Shown piece after piece: positions 32,342 to 40,938 of a stretch of DNA of 43,946 nt. Origin of the DNA: Bacillota bacterium (lineage in GTDB: Bacteria; Vulcanimicrobiota; SpSt-956; JAKJGF01); assembly GCA_022704525.1 (NCBI GenBank), contig JAKJGF010000004.1, positions 1-43,946 of the forward strand, written 5' to 3'. Made by a program: the position numbers and the translations under genes. Numbering within the stretch: the first letter of the stretch is position 1; every line of letters starts with the position of its first letter. The notes under the pieces were generated by a model. It saw only the letters and a program-made list of their open reading frames with translations. It ran no database searches and had not been told where the DNA came from.

Positions 32342-32495
32342 GACACTTCTCCCCTTAATCTAATTTAAAATTGCAATTGGTACTTCAACTTTTCTCATAC
32401 AAAATCCTTTTATTTTTTATAGCTCTGAGAAGGATTTATAATTTATAGTTAAAATATATATTCGTCAAAGATGAATTGTAAACAGGTTAATCACT

Positions 32496-33287
32496 ATGAA
32501 AATAATAGCGACAGGAGATCTTCATTATGGTTTAAGACCAGGTGGAGATCGTTCTACTGAAGAGATAGCAAAAAAGCTCTTAAATTCTGAGGCAGATGTA
32601 TTTATAATTGCCGGTGATATAGGAAAGGGAATAGATAATTTTAAAAAATGTCTGGATTTATTTCAAAAATTCAAAGGATATAAACTAATTGTTCCCGGCA
32701 ATCACGATATATGGACTAAAAACGGAGATTCTCTTCAAATATATTCAGATACACTGCATCAGATAAGTGAAGAATGTAATTTTCACTATCTTGATACAGC
32801 ACCACTTGTAGTGGACAAAGTCGGGTTTGTAGGAAATATAGGGTGGTATGATTATTCCTTCAGGCTTACAGAACTTGCCATACCTATGAAATATTATGAA
32901 GAAAAACGTTTTCCAAAAGTAGCAGCATGGAATGATAGAAGATATATAAAATGGAATTTCACTGACTATGATTTTTTAAGAACCCTCCTTGAGAGAATGG
33001 AAAAACACATAAAACATATATATGAGAAAGTGGAAACTATTATAGGTGTAACCCATCATCTGCCCTTTGAGTGTATGGTAAGAAAAACCGACCATTTACC
33101 CTGGGATTTTGCAAGGGCCTACCTGGGAAGTGAAAAAATAGGTGAACTTTATCTCCATTATGAAAAAATAAAACTCGCCATATGTGGTCACAATCATCGA
33201 AGAGTAATGGTAAAAAAAGATCATGTAGAATGTATCAGTGTAGGAAGCACCTATAATGAAAAGGTATTACTGAGTCTTGAGATATGA
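32496..33287 (+). CDS. Calcineurin-like metallophosphoesterase
   Basis: 263 residues with the full binuclear-metal motif set: GDLHYG (7-12), GDIGKG (40-45), GNHDIW (68-73), THHLPF (about 186-191) and GHNH (about 236-239). Such enzymes hydrolyse phosphomono- or diesters of proteins, nucleotides or nucleic acids; the substrate is not evident. ATG 32496 has a weak SD (CAGG). It is divergent from the kinase gene and converges on the cyclic-nucleotide-binding protein gene with only 2 bases between stop codons. A phosphatase beside a kinase and a cNMP-binding protein suggests signalling, but this is context only. Confidence 0.92.
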   Translation: MKIIATGDLHYGLRPGGDRSTEEIAKKLLNSEADVFIIAGDIGKGIDNFKKCLDLFQKFKGYKLIVPGNHDIWTKNGDSLQIYSDTLHQISEECNFHYLDTAPLVVDKVGFVGNIGWYDYSFRLTELAIPMKYYEEKRFPKVAAWNDRRYIKWNFTDYDFLRTLLERMEKHIKHIYEKVETIIGVTHHLPFECMVRKTDHLPWDFARAYLGSEKIGELYLHYEKIKLAICGHNHRRVMVKKDHVECISVGSTYNEKVLLSLEI

Positions 33288-33289
33288 GA

Positions 33290-34270
33290 TTATTCAATAT
33301 AATCTGCAAGATAATCCATTAAGCGCCCATTGGTTTCCTTAATACGCTGACAGAGAATTCTACTTAATTTTATATTTACATCTGGATAAGTTCTTAATAT
33401 ATATAAAAAATCAATCTTTGAAATTATATATAATTCAGCTGTATCAGAAGATATGCTGGCAGAAAGTGTCCTTGGAGACTCCAGGAGAATTCCCATATCT
33501 CCAAAGAGATCACCTTTTGTAAGAGTAGCAATAGTTCTTTTCAGATTTCTATGGGGGAAATCTTTGAATATGGTTATCTCACCGGATTTGATTATATAAA
33601 GCTCATTTGCCGGCTCTCCTTCATTAAATAAAATAGTATTCCCCTGGTATCTTCTCAGTTTAATTCTGGATTCAATCCTTTCTAAATTCTTTTCTCCAAG
33701 TACATTGAAGAGAGGTATCAATTTAATAATTTCCGACTTATTGCCTGCTTTTTCAAGATTCTCTTTAAGCTGAAACTCTTTTGAAGGTGAAGAAACTATA
33801 TAAGATTGAGCTATAGAAAAGATATGACTTATCTTTCCACTATCTAAACGATATGATTTATAAGTCTTTTCTAATTCTTTAAAATTCTTCTCTTTTTCCT
33901 CTGCTATTTCCTGAACTTGAAGTAATAATTTATTGGCTTTTAAAGCCATCTTTAACCCTCTCTGAATAAGCTTCTCATTCCTTTCAGATAGATATTCTTC
34001 AAGATCTGTAATAGCTTCTTCATAAATATCTACAGCTTCCAGATAAAGCTCTTTAGTATCCTGAAATTCTTCTGAATCTATATCTTCCGGCTCAATAACT
34101 TCATTATATTCAGACTCACATTCTTTGATTAAACCTCTTATATAGTCAAGTTTTTCAAGAAATTCCTCCTCAGAAATTTCTTCAGAAATAATCCTTTTAC
34201 AGGCTTCTTCGAGGACTAAATAATTACCTGTCTTATATTTATTTTCATATTCTATTTTTGAAGTATCCAA
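33290..34270 (-). CDS. Cyclic-nucleotide-binding domain protein with helical N-terminus
   Basis: 326 residues. The N-terminal 185 residues are highly acidic and helical (LEEACKRIISEEISEEEFLE), likely coiled coil. About residues 190-315 form a cNMP-binding beta-roll: LERIESRIKLRRYQGNTILF, NEGEPANELYIIKSGEITIF, GDLFGDMGILLESPRTLSAS and a C-terminal helix. The phosphate cassette GDMGIL...PRTLS resembles GE(x)GLL..PR(T/S)A, with D replacing the usual glutamate. There is no helix-turn-helix, so it is not a CRP-type transcription factor. The start is TTG 34270, with GGAGG 8 bases upstream. Confidence 0.9.
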   Translation of the reverse strand: MDTSKIEYENKYKTGNYLVLEEACKRIISEEISEEEFLEKLDYIRGLIKECESEYNEVIEPEDIDSEEFQDTKELYLEAVDIYEEAITDLEEYLSERNEKLIQRGLKMALKANKLLLQVQEIAEEKEKNFKELEKTYKSYRLDSGKISHIFSIAQSYIVSSPSKEFQLKENLEKAGNKSEIIKLIPLFNVLGEKNLERIESRIKLRRYQGNTILFNEGEPANELYIIKSGEITIFKDFPHRNLKRTIATLTKGDLFGDMGILLESPRTLSASISSDTAELYIISKIDFLYILRTYPDVNIKLSRILCQRIKETNGRLMDYLADYIE

Positions 34271-34330
34271 AATATTTTCCTCCTCTCTAAAAATAAAAAC
34301 TTGAAAGTAAATAAAAAGTTCTATTTAAAT

Positions 34331-34368
34331 TGTAAACAATGAAGAGTGAACACTTTTCACTCTTTACA
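34331..34368. repeat. Stem-loop downstream of the large repeat protein gene
   Basis: AAGAGTGAA (34342-34350) pairs with TTCACTCTT (34356-34364) around 5 bases, flanked by TGTAAA (34331-34336) and TTTACA (34363-34368). It may be a weak terminator for the minus-strand gene ending at 34384. The GAAGAGTGAA word recurs in the terminal repeats at 38101 and 38329. Confidence 0.5.
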
Positions 34369-34383
34369 AGATTATTCCAGAAC

Positions 34384-37300
34384 TCAGTGAGGATGCCCCG
34401 AATAACCCTCATCCAGAGGAGCAGGTTTATAATTCTCCGGGTCTATCATAAAGCCTACATTATAATACTTCTCCAGATTTGTAGAATCAAAAGTGGCTAT
34501 CTCATCTTCTCTTACATATTTCTCATAAGCAATTGCACCGGACAAAGCTGCCACTGCTATGCCAACTCCCACAGGTCCTGCCCAGGCTCCTGCTCCAAAG
34601 ACAGGAGCAATAGAAAGACCTGAACCTATTGCACCTGCTGTATCTAAAGCTGCTCTGGTATATTCTCCCTCATAGAGATTCATTCCGACACTTCCAATCT
34701 GCAATCCAACTCCCACTATACCCAGAGTTTTACCTAAAGCGCCAACCTTTCCTTTCCCGGCTATTACAGCTATATCATAGCCAAGGCCAATTGTGGTGCT
34801 TGACAGATTTTTAATGTTCTGTGTGTTAGGCCCCTGGGTAGTTATATCTATTATATCATTGGCAAGTCCAATCGTTCCCAGGATAGCTCCCATTTTCCTG
34901 TTCTTCAGATATTCAGCTTGTTTTTTTACCAGTTTTTCCGAACCTTTCAGAGCAAAATCTGCTTCTGACAGTTTCTGTGTAAATACCTTCGGATGTTTAC
35001 TGATAAAATCAGCACTTTTAGAAAGATAGTAAGGGATATTGGGTAATGCTCTAAATATTTTGCCGATCTTAGAAGCTACATTCAGATAAAATGACGTATT
35101 ATCTTTTTTATCCATAAATTTTAACTTATCATCTTTAAAATGATATAAGTTCTTATCAATATTTACAATCTGTTCCTTATCATCGACACTGCTGTAATAC
35201 TCTGCTTTATCCTGTCCCTCCCCATTTACAATCAACTTTGCACCCTTTTTATTTACGAGGATTATACTTTGGCTGCAGGTCTTTTTCAAATGATCTTCAC
35301 TGGAAGTATAGGCGGCTTTAATATCTCCTTCCCCTGAAACTTCAATAAACTTCTTAACACTCTCAGGAATGTTCTTATCCTTATCGCCAAATTCGTTTTC
35401 CAGTTTATCCTTTACCTCTGCTAAACTGACTTTATCAGCAGTTGCAGTTCTGATCGTTTCATGAGTCTTATCACGAAATCTGTCACTAATTAATTTAGTT
35501 TCTACTTGATTTATCCGCCATAAGCCTTCTTTTTTAGTAATAGAAGCTACAGTATCTTTAGGGGCCCCCGGGAAGGTTGTTTTAGTAAATTCAGTTCCAT
35601 CTTTCTTTTTAAATTTAAAGGTTACACAGGCGGGTTTTTCACTATTTAGCTTCTCTACATCTTCCTGTTTATTTATATCATAGTTAGCATCTCTGTGATG
35701 AAGAATTATTTCAACATTGGGATTCTTATCTGAAGTAAAGATAGAACTATAGATACGTGTTCCATCTTCATCCTTTCTCTCTGTAATCTTCTGTTTTATC
35801 TTATCGTCTGGCTTTCCGAGATAATCCATTAAATTATCATAATATTTATCTTTCTGTAAGACAGTCCAGTTGTTCAGATCCTTTCGTTCATGAGTTGAAG
35901 TCAAGGAGGGTTTAAAACTATCAATCTCTTCAAACCCCTTACCTTTGTCTGCAGAAATAGTTGTCCATCCGGTTTTATTATCTGTAGCTGTCTTATAATC
36001 CAATTTACCGTCTTTATCTCTATCTTCATAGACTTCAGATTTTATAACTCTGGAACCCTTATCATCCTTTTCATAAATTTCTTTCTTTCTGAAAGCAGGA
36101 ACTCTATAACTTTCCACATCTTTAGTGTAAGAGGTCTCTTTCCCATTTTCATCATATTCACTGGTAAGGGTTTCTTTTTTCTTTTCCTTTGTATTATCAG
36201 TAGAGATTTCTTTTTTAATACATCTACCCTGCTCATTCAGTTCCTGCGTAATTTTTTCATTTATTCCCCTTTTTTTATCATTGTAAATAGATTCCTTCTT
36301 TGTAAGATCATTATTTTTATTATAAAACTCAGTAGTTTCATTTAAGATATTTTTATCCTTATGGATCTGTTTTTCTATTCTATTTCCGTCTGTCAGTGTT
36401 TTAGCCTCATCAATCTCTTCCTTATCACCTTCTCTGACTCTATAACTTATAATACTTTCACCATTTCTGAGATCCTTTGACTCTCTGAACCATTCTTTTT
36501 CTCCTTTTCTACCTGAATTACTCCAGGTTAGAGTTCTATCCTTATATTCAAATCTGGCTTTTGAATCATCTTTTAAATTTACTTCTGTTGAGAAATCCCT
36601 GTAATTAAAGTTTACATCAATATCTTTTATACCTTCTTCTCCAAGGGTATTTTTAAAATCCTTGAAAGCCTGTTTCTGCCCGTGTTCCTTCTCAAATTCA
36701 TCTACAGAGGCCTTCCTTATTCCTGTTTCATACTTAACTCCATCTGAAGTTTTACGGCAGTAATAAACTTCTTTACCTTTTTCATCTTTTTTTATTACTG
36801 TTTCTTCCTCCAACTTACCCTGGTGGTCATATGATTTATTAGTATAGGTACGGTTTTCAGCATCTTCTATTTCTTCTCTTCTCAGGATTTTTCCATCTTC
36901 ATTATAACTTTTAGTAGACTTCTTTCCTGTAGATGAGTCTTCTTCCATCTCGTAAGAAAGGTGATCCTTTTCATAGTTTTTAGTGACTTTATGTTTAATT
37001 TTCCCCTCTGGATCCTTATCTGTCATTACCTCACGGGTGAGCTTTCCATCCTTATAGCTTTTATATGTTTCCCTTAAATTACCTTTATTATCTTTATCCT
37101 TTACAGTTTCATAATATAAAGTAGAACCATCTTTATCTGAAGTTGTATGAATCTCCTGAGAAGAACCGTCTTTATTCACTCTTATTTCTGTTGTAGAAGA
37201 GGAACCATCAGTATTTTTTCTATAGGTATATTTATAGGTACTTCCATCTTTTTTCTTTCTCTCTATGTTACATTTCTGAAGTTCCCCTTTTTCATAAGAC

Positions 37301-38022
37301 CGGCTTTCTGTACTCTTTACATTTCCCTTTGGGTCATATTCATTTTTCTTATAGGAATTAAGCTGTCTATCTTTATATTTTAAATCCTCACTAACAGATG
37401 TCTTATCTTTATTAACTCTCTTATTAGAACTGTTTTTTATATCACCGCTTTTAGCATCATAGACATCAGTGCCGAAATAATTTTTCCCATCTTCAGAATG
37501 TTCATACTTCCTTGTATGTTCACCTTTTTTTTCTATTATTTCTTTATAATTTGTTAGTACTGTTTTACCACTGCTTAAAGCAACTTTCCTTTCACCAAAA
37601 GGATTTTCCTTAAAGGCCTGAATTTTCCCTTCTGAATCTTTTGCAACTACCAGTTCAGATCCTATAGTGACTATTGATGAAGTACCATCTTCAACAGGAC
37701 TTTTATTTAATTGCTGGAAAGTTGTCGCCTTCTTATCAGGTTCTTTCACACAAGGAGGTTTTTTAAATTCCTGAGCTATATTCTCCAGAGGAGGGCCAGT
37801 CAGTTTTGATGACTTTTCTTTTAAATCCTGATAAGCTTTTTGTTCCTTTTCACTTTTAGATATAGGTGTTTCTTCTTTTTCTTTTACACCGGGGATATAT
37901 TTTTCTCCTGCAGGTTTTGAAACCGTTTCTGTCTTTTTAGTTTCTACCGGTTTCTTTTCTTTTTTATCACTGATTTCAGGTTTATCTTTTTTTACAGCTT
38001 TCGGCTGTACAGAACCAATCAT
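34384..38022 (-). CDS. Large repeat protein (YD/MORN-like repeats) with glycine-rich hydrophobic C-terminus
   Basis: 1212 residues, very hydrophilic and Lys/Glu-rich, without signal peptide. From about 150 to 460 and 550 to 700 it carries degenerate repeats of the form YDxxGKxxxxxxxSYxxGxLxxE with KDGS turns, reminiscent of YD/RHS-type or YwqK/MORN-like repeats. Residues about 1045-1165 are alternately hydrophobic and glycine-rich (IGLGYDIAVIAGKGKVGALG, GVGIAVAALSGAIAYEKYV), as in membrane-inserting toxin segments. The tail DEGYSGHPH is short. I do not recognise a catalytic domain. ATG 38022 is preferred, because GGGAGG is 7 bases before it; the ATG two codons earlier is only one base from the SD. 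It is possibly a secreted or surface effector; this is inference. Confidence 0.82.
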   Translation of the reverse strand: MIGSVQPKAVKKDKPEISDKKEKKPVETKKTETVSKPAGEKYIPGVKEKEETPISKSEKEQKAYQDLKEKSSKLTGPPLENIAQEFKKPPCVKEPDKKATTFQQLNKSPVEDGTSSIVTIGSELVVAKDSEGKIQAFKENPFGERKVALSSGKTVLTNYKEIIEKKGEHTRKYEHSEDGKNYFGTDVYDAKSGDIKNSSNKRVNKDKTSVSEDLKYKDRQLNSYKKNEYDPKGNVKSTESRSYEKGELQKCNIERKKKDGSTYKYTYRKNTDGSSSTTEIRVNKDGSSQEIHTTSDKDGSTLYYETVKDKDNKGNLRETYKSYKDGKLTREVMTDKDPEGKIKHKVTKNYEKDHLSYEMEEDSSTGKKSTKSYNEDGKILRREEIEDAENRTYTNKSYDHQGKLEEETVIKKDEKGKEVYYCRKTSDGVKYETGIRKASVDEFEKEHGQKQAFKDFKNTLGEEGIKDIDVNFNYRDFSTEVNLKDDSKARFEYKDRTLTWSNSGRKGEKEWFRESKDLRNGESIISYRVREGDKEEIDEAKTLTDGNRIEKQIHKDKNILNETTEFYNKNNDLTKKESIYNDKKRGINEKITQELNEQGRCIKKEISTDNTKEKKKETLTSEYDENGKETSYTKDVESYRVPAFRKKEIYEKDDKGSRVIKSEVYEDRDKDGKLDYKTATDNKTGWTTISADKGKGFEEIDSFKPSLTSTHERKDLNNWTVLQKDKYYDNLMDYLGKPDDKIKQKITERKDEDGTRIYSSIFTSDKNPNVEIILHHRDANYDINKQEDVEKLNSEKPACVTFKFKKKDGTEFTKTTFPGAPKDTVASITKKEGLWRINQVETKLISDRFRDKTHETIRTATADKVSLAEVKDKLENEFGDKDKNIPESVKKFIEVSGEGDIKAAYTSSEDHLKKTCSQSIILVNKKGAKLIVNGEGQDKAEYYSSVDDKEQIVNIDKNLYHFKDDKLKFMDKKDNTSFYLNVASKIGKIFRALPNIPYYLSKSADFISKHPKVFTQKLSEADFALKGSEKLVKKQAEYLKNRKMGAILGTIGLANDIIDITTQGPNTQNIKNLSSTTIGLGYDIAVIAGKGKVGALGKTLGIVGVGLQIGSVGMNLYEGEYTRAALDTAGAIGSGLSIAPVFGAGAWAGPVGVGIAVAALSGAIAYEKYVREDEIATFDSTNLEKYYNVGFMIDPENYKPAPLDEGYSGHPH

Positions 38023-38100
38023 GTTCATTCCTCCCTTTTAATATTTTATTATAGGATAAATACAAATGACACCTTTGTCAAGTTAATACAATAATGCCCG

Positions 38101-38329
38101 GCCCCGAAGAGTGAAAATTTTTCTCACCTCCTAGTAAGGGTTTGAAAAGGGTTAAAATATTTTTTTTCTTACCAGTAAAAACAAAATCCTTATCTAATCT
38201 AACAAAAAAAATAATTAGAAAGATAAAGATTTTTGATGTAAATTTTTTCACACTTATTTATTTGAAAGAATACAATTATGCTGAAATTGTAGATAAGAGA
38301 AGCTCTAAAAAAGTTTCACTCTTCGGGGC
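38101..38329. repeat. 229-base element with 16-base inverted termini (MITE-like)
   Basis: GCCCCGAAGAGTGAAA (38101-38116) is the exact reverse complement of 38314-38329, and similarity continues inward for 5 more T after one mismatch. The interior is A/T-rich; a 65-codon frame across its right half has no SD and no recognisable motif. The rest of the 38023-38462 gap shows no gene. It may be a small mobile element or a large hairpin between divergent genes. Confidence 0.5.
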
Positions 38330-38462
38330 TGTACCCTAACTCTTCTTGTTTATTTATTAACATAATGTTAACAATTTTATATTGATATCAAAAGAAAACT
38401 CTGTTATTCTTTACCTTGAAGAGCTATATAAAATTTTAGAGAGCTGAAGCCGAAGTTTAAAT

Positions 38463-40676
38463 ATGAAGATATTAAGAAGTTCTTATAAACCTCATTTCCC
38501 AGATAGAACTGTGTTGCCTTATAACCTTTATGCTGAAAAACAGCTTGAACCGTATGATCGGCTTGATCTGACTTCAGGTATAAAAGAAAAAGAATGGACC
38601 CTTCTTTTTTATAATGCAGGAGATGGATGTGAAGCCAAGATGGGAACTGCCAGTCTTCTGGATCTGGAAAGGATTGGTTCAGATGAAAATACGAATGTAG
38701 TGGTAATGAATTACAGGTCTAAATTTAATCTTGATAGAATTACCGGTGATTACGGTAAGCTTCAGGGTGCGAAAACTTATTATATTACCAGAAATGAAAA
38801 TCCTCCAGAGAAGTTTCCCCTTATCTCTAAAATTCTCTCAGAAGAAGCAAAACACCTTAAAAATTTTACTTTTACCTCCACTAAAGATATAGCATCTTCT
38901 GTAATTGAAGAACATGCTCCTGATATAAATATGGGAGATAAAGAAACACTTAAAGAATTTCTTTTAAAGAATATGAAAAAGTTTCCTGCCAGGCGTTATG
39001 CTGTTGTTATGAGCGGCCATGGCTCCGCCTTTTCAGGTTCTATGATAGTTCATAACCCTGAAGGCCGTATTAAAAATGAAGAACTTGCCGGTGTTTTCAG
39101 AGATGTAGAGAAAGAGACCGGCCATAAAATTGATCTTGTGAATATAAATACCTGTTTTTCTGCTAACCTGGAATCCCTTTATCCTTTACAGAATTCCGTA
39201 GGAACAGTGGTTGCATCGGAAGATGTAGTATGGTCTGCAACTCAGCCTTTCGGAAAAATTCTTGATGACCTTCAGAAAGGTATAAAAGAAGGAAAAGAGA
39301 TCTCTGCCAGAGATCTTGCCCTTCTTATGATTGAAGAAGCCAGGCGTCAGCCTCTGGGAAATCTTTACATAAAAACCCTTTCTGCAATAGATATGGAAAA
39401 GATTGGTGCTGTTGCCGATGATATAAATAATTTACAGAAAACCCTTATGGAAGAGGGTGTACCTCCGGCATCAATAAAAAAAGCAATGGAAGAGAGCCTC
39501 AGGTTTGAGTTCAGCAGTGTTCCCAAAGAGGTATATGTGAGTGATGTGGGATCTTTTGCAAAGGAAATTATTAAATACAGTAATTCCGAAAAAGTCAGGA
39601 CTGCTTCGGAGAACCTTCAGAAATCTCTTGAAGAATGTGTTTTTGCAGAACAGCATGCTGCCCATGCAATGCAGTCCGTTACAAGCAGGGTTATTTCAAA
39701 AATATTCACCTCCTTTGCATGCCATGAGAGGTTGGAGGAAGCTTCAGGACTTACTGTTTATTACGACACAGATGCCCTCAATCCTGATTCGAGGCTGGAT
39801 CAGATAGAAGGATGGATGAGTATACCACGGGAAGCCCTGAAAAAACTTCCCCATAGTATTGATATTGTAAAACTTGATAAACTTGCAGGAAAAGAGTTTT
39901 CAAAAGGACGTTTAACCAGTGAATTAAAAGACTTGAAGTTCAATGAAGAGGAAATTAAAACCATTATGGACCGGGCCAGTCTGAAAAAATCTAAGTATTC
40001 GGAAGATGTCGATGCTGTGGGATTTCTTTCTTATGTAAGCAAAGTTGCAGAAGAAGAAAAGGCTAATATGTCTTCTTTGCGGAAAGGATGGAATAGAGTT
40101 AAAGAAACTCACAAAAAAGTAATAAGAACAATTTCCGAAAAGACACATATACCGGGATTTATCCTCTCTTTTGCGGAAAAAGTAGCTATGGCTGCAGGTT
40201 TATTTGTCGGTGTACATATGCTGGGAACCACAGGAAAGGCTGTTTATGAGGCAGGCCTGGGAGGTTTATTTACCCTGGAAGGTCCTCTGGCAACCCTGAA
40301 AAGTACTAAGGATACATTAAAGCTGATTTCCGCTACAGATGAAAGTGCCGCTTCCTTTAAAGATCTTAAAGACAGCGCTGAACTTGCCTCTGGAGAAAAA
40401 CTTACAGGCAGGGAAAAAGAAAAAATAATGGATCACATTGGCAATGCTGTTCTGGGATTGACTCTCGGAACCTTCGGTCTTTATCTGCTCGGAGTGGCGC
40501 CCCGTTCTGTTATCTGGCCTGCAGCTATTGCTGCCCTTTCCATAAGGAGCGGTAAAGAAGTGGCCAAAACTCTTGTAAGTAAAAAAGATCATGACGATTT
40601 TATAAAAGAATCAAAAGAATTTTCCGAAATGACTGTTACAGAGAAACTGGATTATATACAAAAAAATAGAAATTAG
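38463..40676 (+). CDS. Clostripain (peptidase C11)-like protein with glycine-rich membrane-active C-terminus
   Basis: 737 residues. The N-terminal C11 domain has KEWTLLFYNAGDGCEAK (about 41-57), LDLERIGSDENTNVVVM, the catalytic histidine H186 in VMSGHGSAF, the catalytic cysteine C231 in NINTCFSANLESLYPL, and SEDVVWSATQPF. Clostripain-type peptidases cleave after Arg or Lys. Downstream is a helical motif GKEFSKGRLTSELKDLKFNE (about 475-494) followed by EEIKTIMDRA, also found in the next peptidase. About residues 575-700 then hold glycine-rich hydrophobic segments (AMAAGLFVGVHMLGTTGKAV, LGLTLGTFGLYLLGVAP). There is no signal peptide. SD before ATG 38463 is weak. Confidence 0.88.
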   Translation: MKILRSSYKPHFPDRTVLPYNLYAEKQLEPYDRLDLTSGIKEKEWTLLFYNAGDGCEAKMGTASLLDLERIGSDENTNVVVMNYRSKFNLDRITGDYGKLQGAKTYYITRNENPPEKFPLISKILSEEAKHLKNFTFTSTKDIASSVIEEHAPDINMGDKETLKEFLLKNMKKFPARRYAVVMSGHGSAFSGSMIVHNPEGRIKNEELAGVFRDVEKETGHKIDLVNINTCFSANLESLYPLQNSVGTVVASEDVVWSATQPFGKILDDLQKGIKEGKEISARDLALLMIEEARRQPLGNLYIKTLSAIDMEKIGAVADDINNLQKTLMEEGVPPASIKKAMEESLRFEFSSVPKEVYVSDVGSFAKEIIKYSNSEKVRTASENLQKSLEECVFAEQHAAHAMQSVTSRVISKIFTSFACHERLEEASGLTVYYDTDALNPDSRLDQIEGWMSIPREALKKLPHSIDIVKLDKLAGKEFSKGRLTSELKDLKFNEEEIKTIMDRASLKKSKYSEDVDAVGFLSYVSKVAEEEKANMSSLRKGWNRVKETHKKVIRTISEKTHIPGFILSFAEKVAMAAGLFVGVHMLGTTGKAVYEAGLGGLFTLEGPLATLKSTKDTLKLISATDESAASFKDLKDSAELASGEKLTGREKEKIMDHIGNAVLGLTLGTFGLYLLGVAPRSVIWPAAIAALSIRSGKEVAKTLVSKKDHDDFIKESKEFSEMTVTEKLDYIQKNRN

Positions 40677-40938
40677 AATTTTATTTAAGGATTATCTGAA
40701 GTTTTCTTTAAAATATTTTTAAGGCTTTTATGTTATAAATATAAATTAACGGCTATGGCCTGTGGCTTCACAATTAATGATAAGGCTATATATAGTTTTT
40801 AGTTATTAGTTTTTTATGAGTCTGCCAGTTTATTTATCAGCTAATAATTATAAACCAATATCCATAACCAGCAGCCAACAGCCAGCCAAAATAGTTAAAA
40901 GCCTCATATTAAAATAAATTTTAAGGAAGTATCTTAAT
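40677..40938. other. Intergenic region with AGCAGCCAACAGCC-type short repeats
   Basis: The 262 bases between the two clostripain-like genes are A/T-rich. Near 40866-40888 there is a short tandem CAGCAGCCAACAGCCAGCC. No convincing promoter or terminator is visible. Confidence 0.4.

Noticed and set aside
38142..38339. 65-codon plus-strand frame inside the 229-base inverted-repeat element
   Set aside because: It has no SD, an A/T-driven Lys/Phe/Ile composition and no motif; it starts at TTG and runs through the right terminal repeat.
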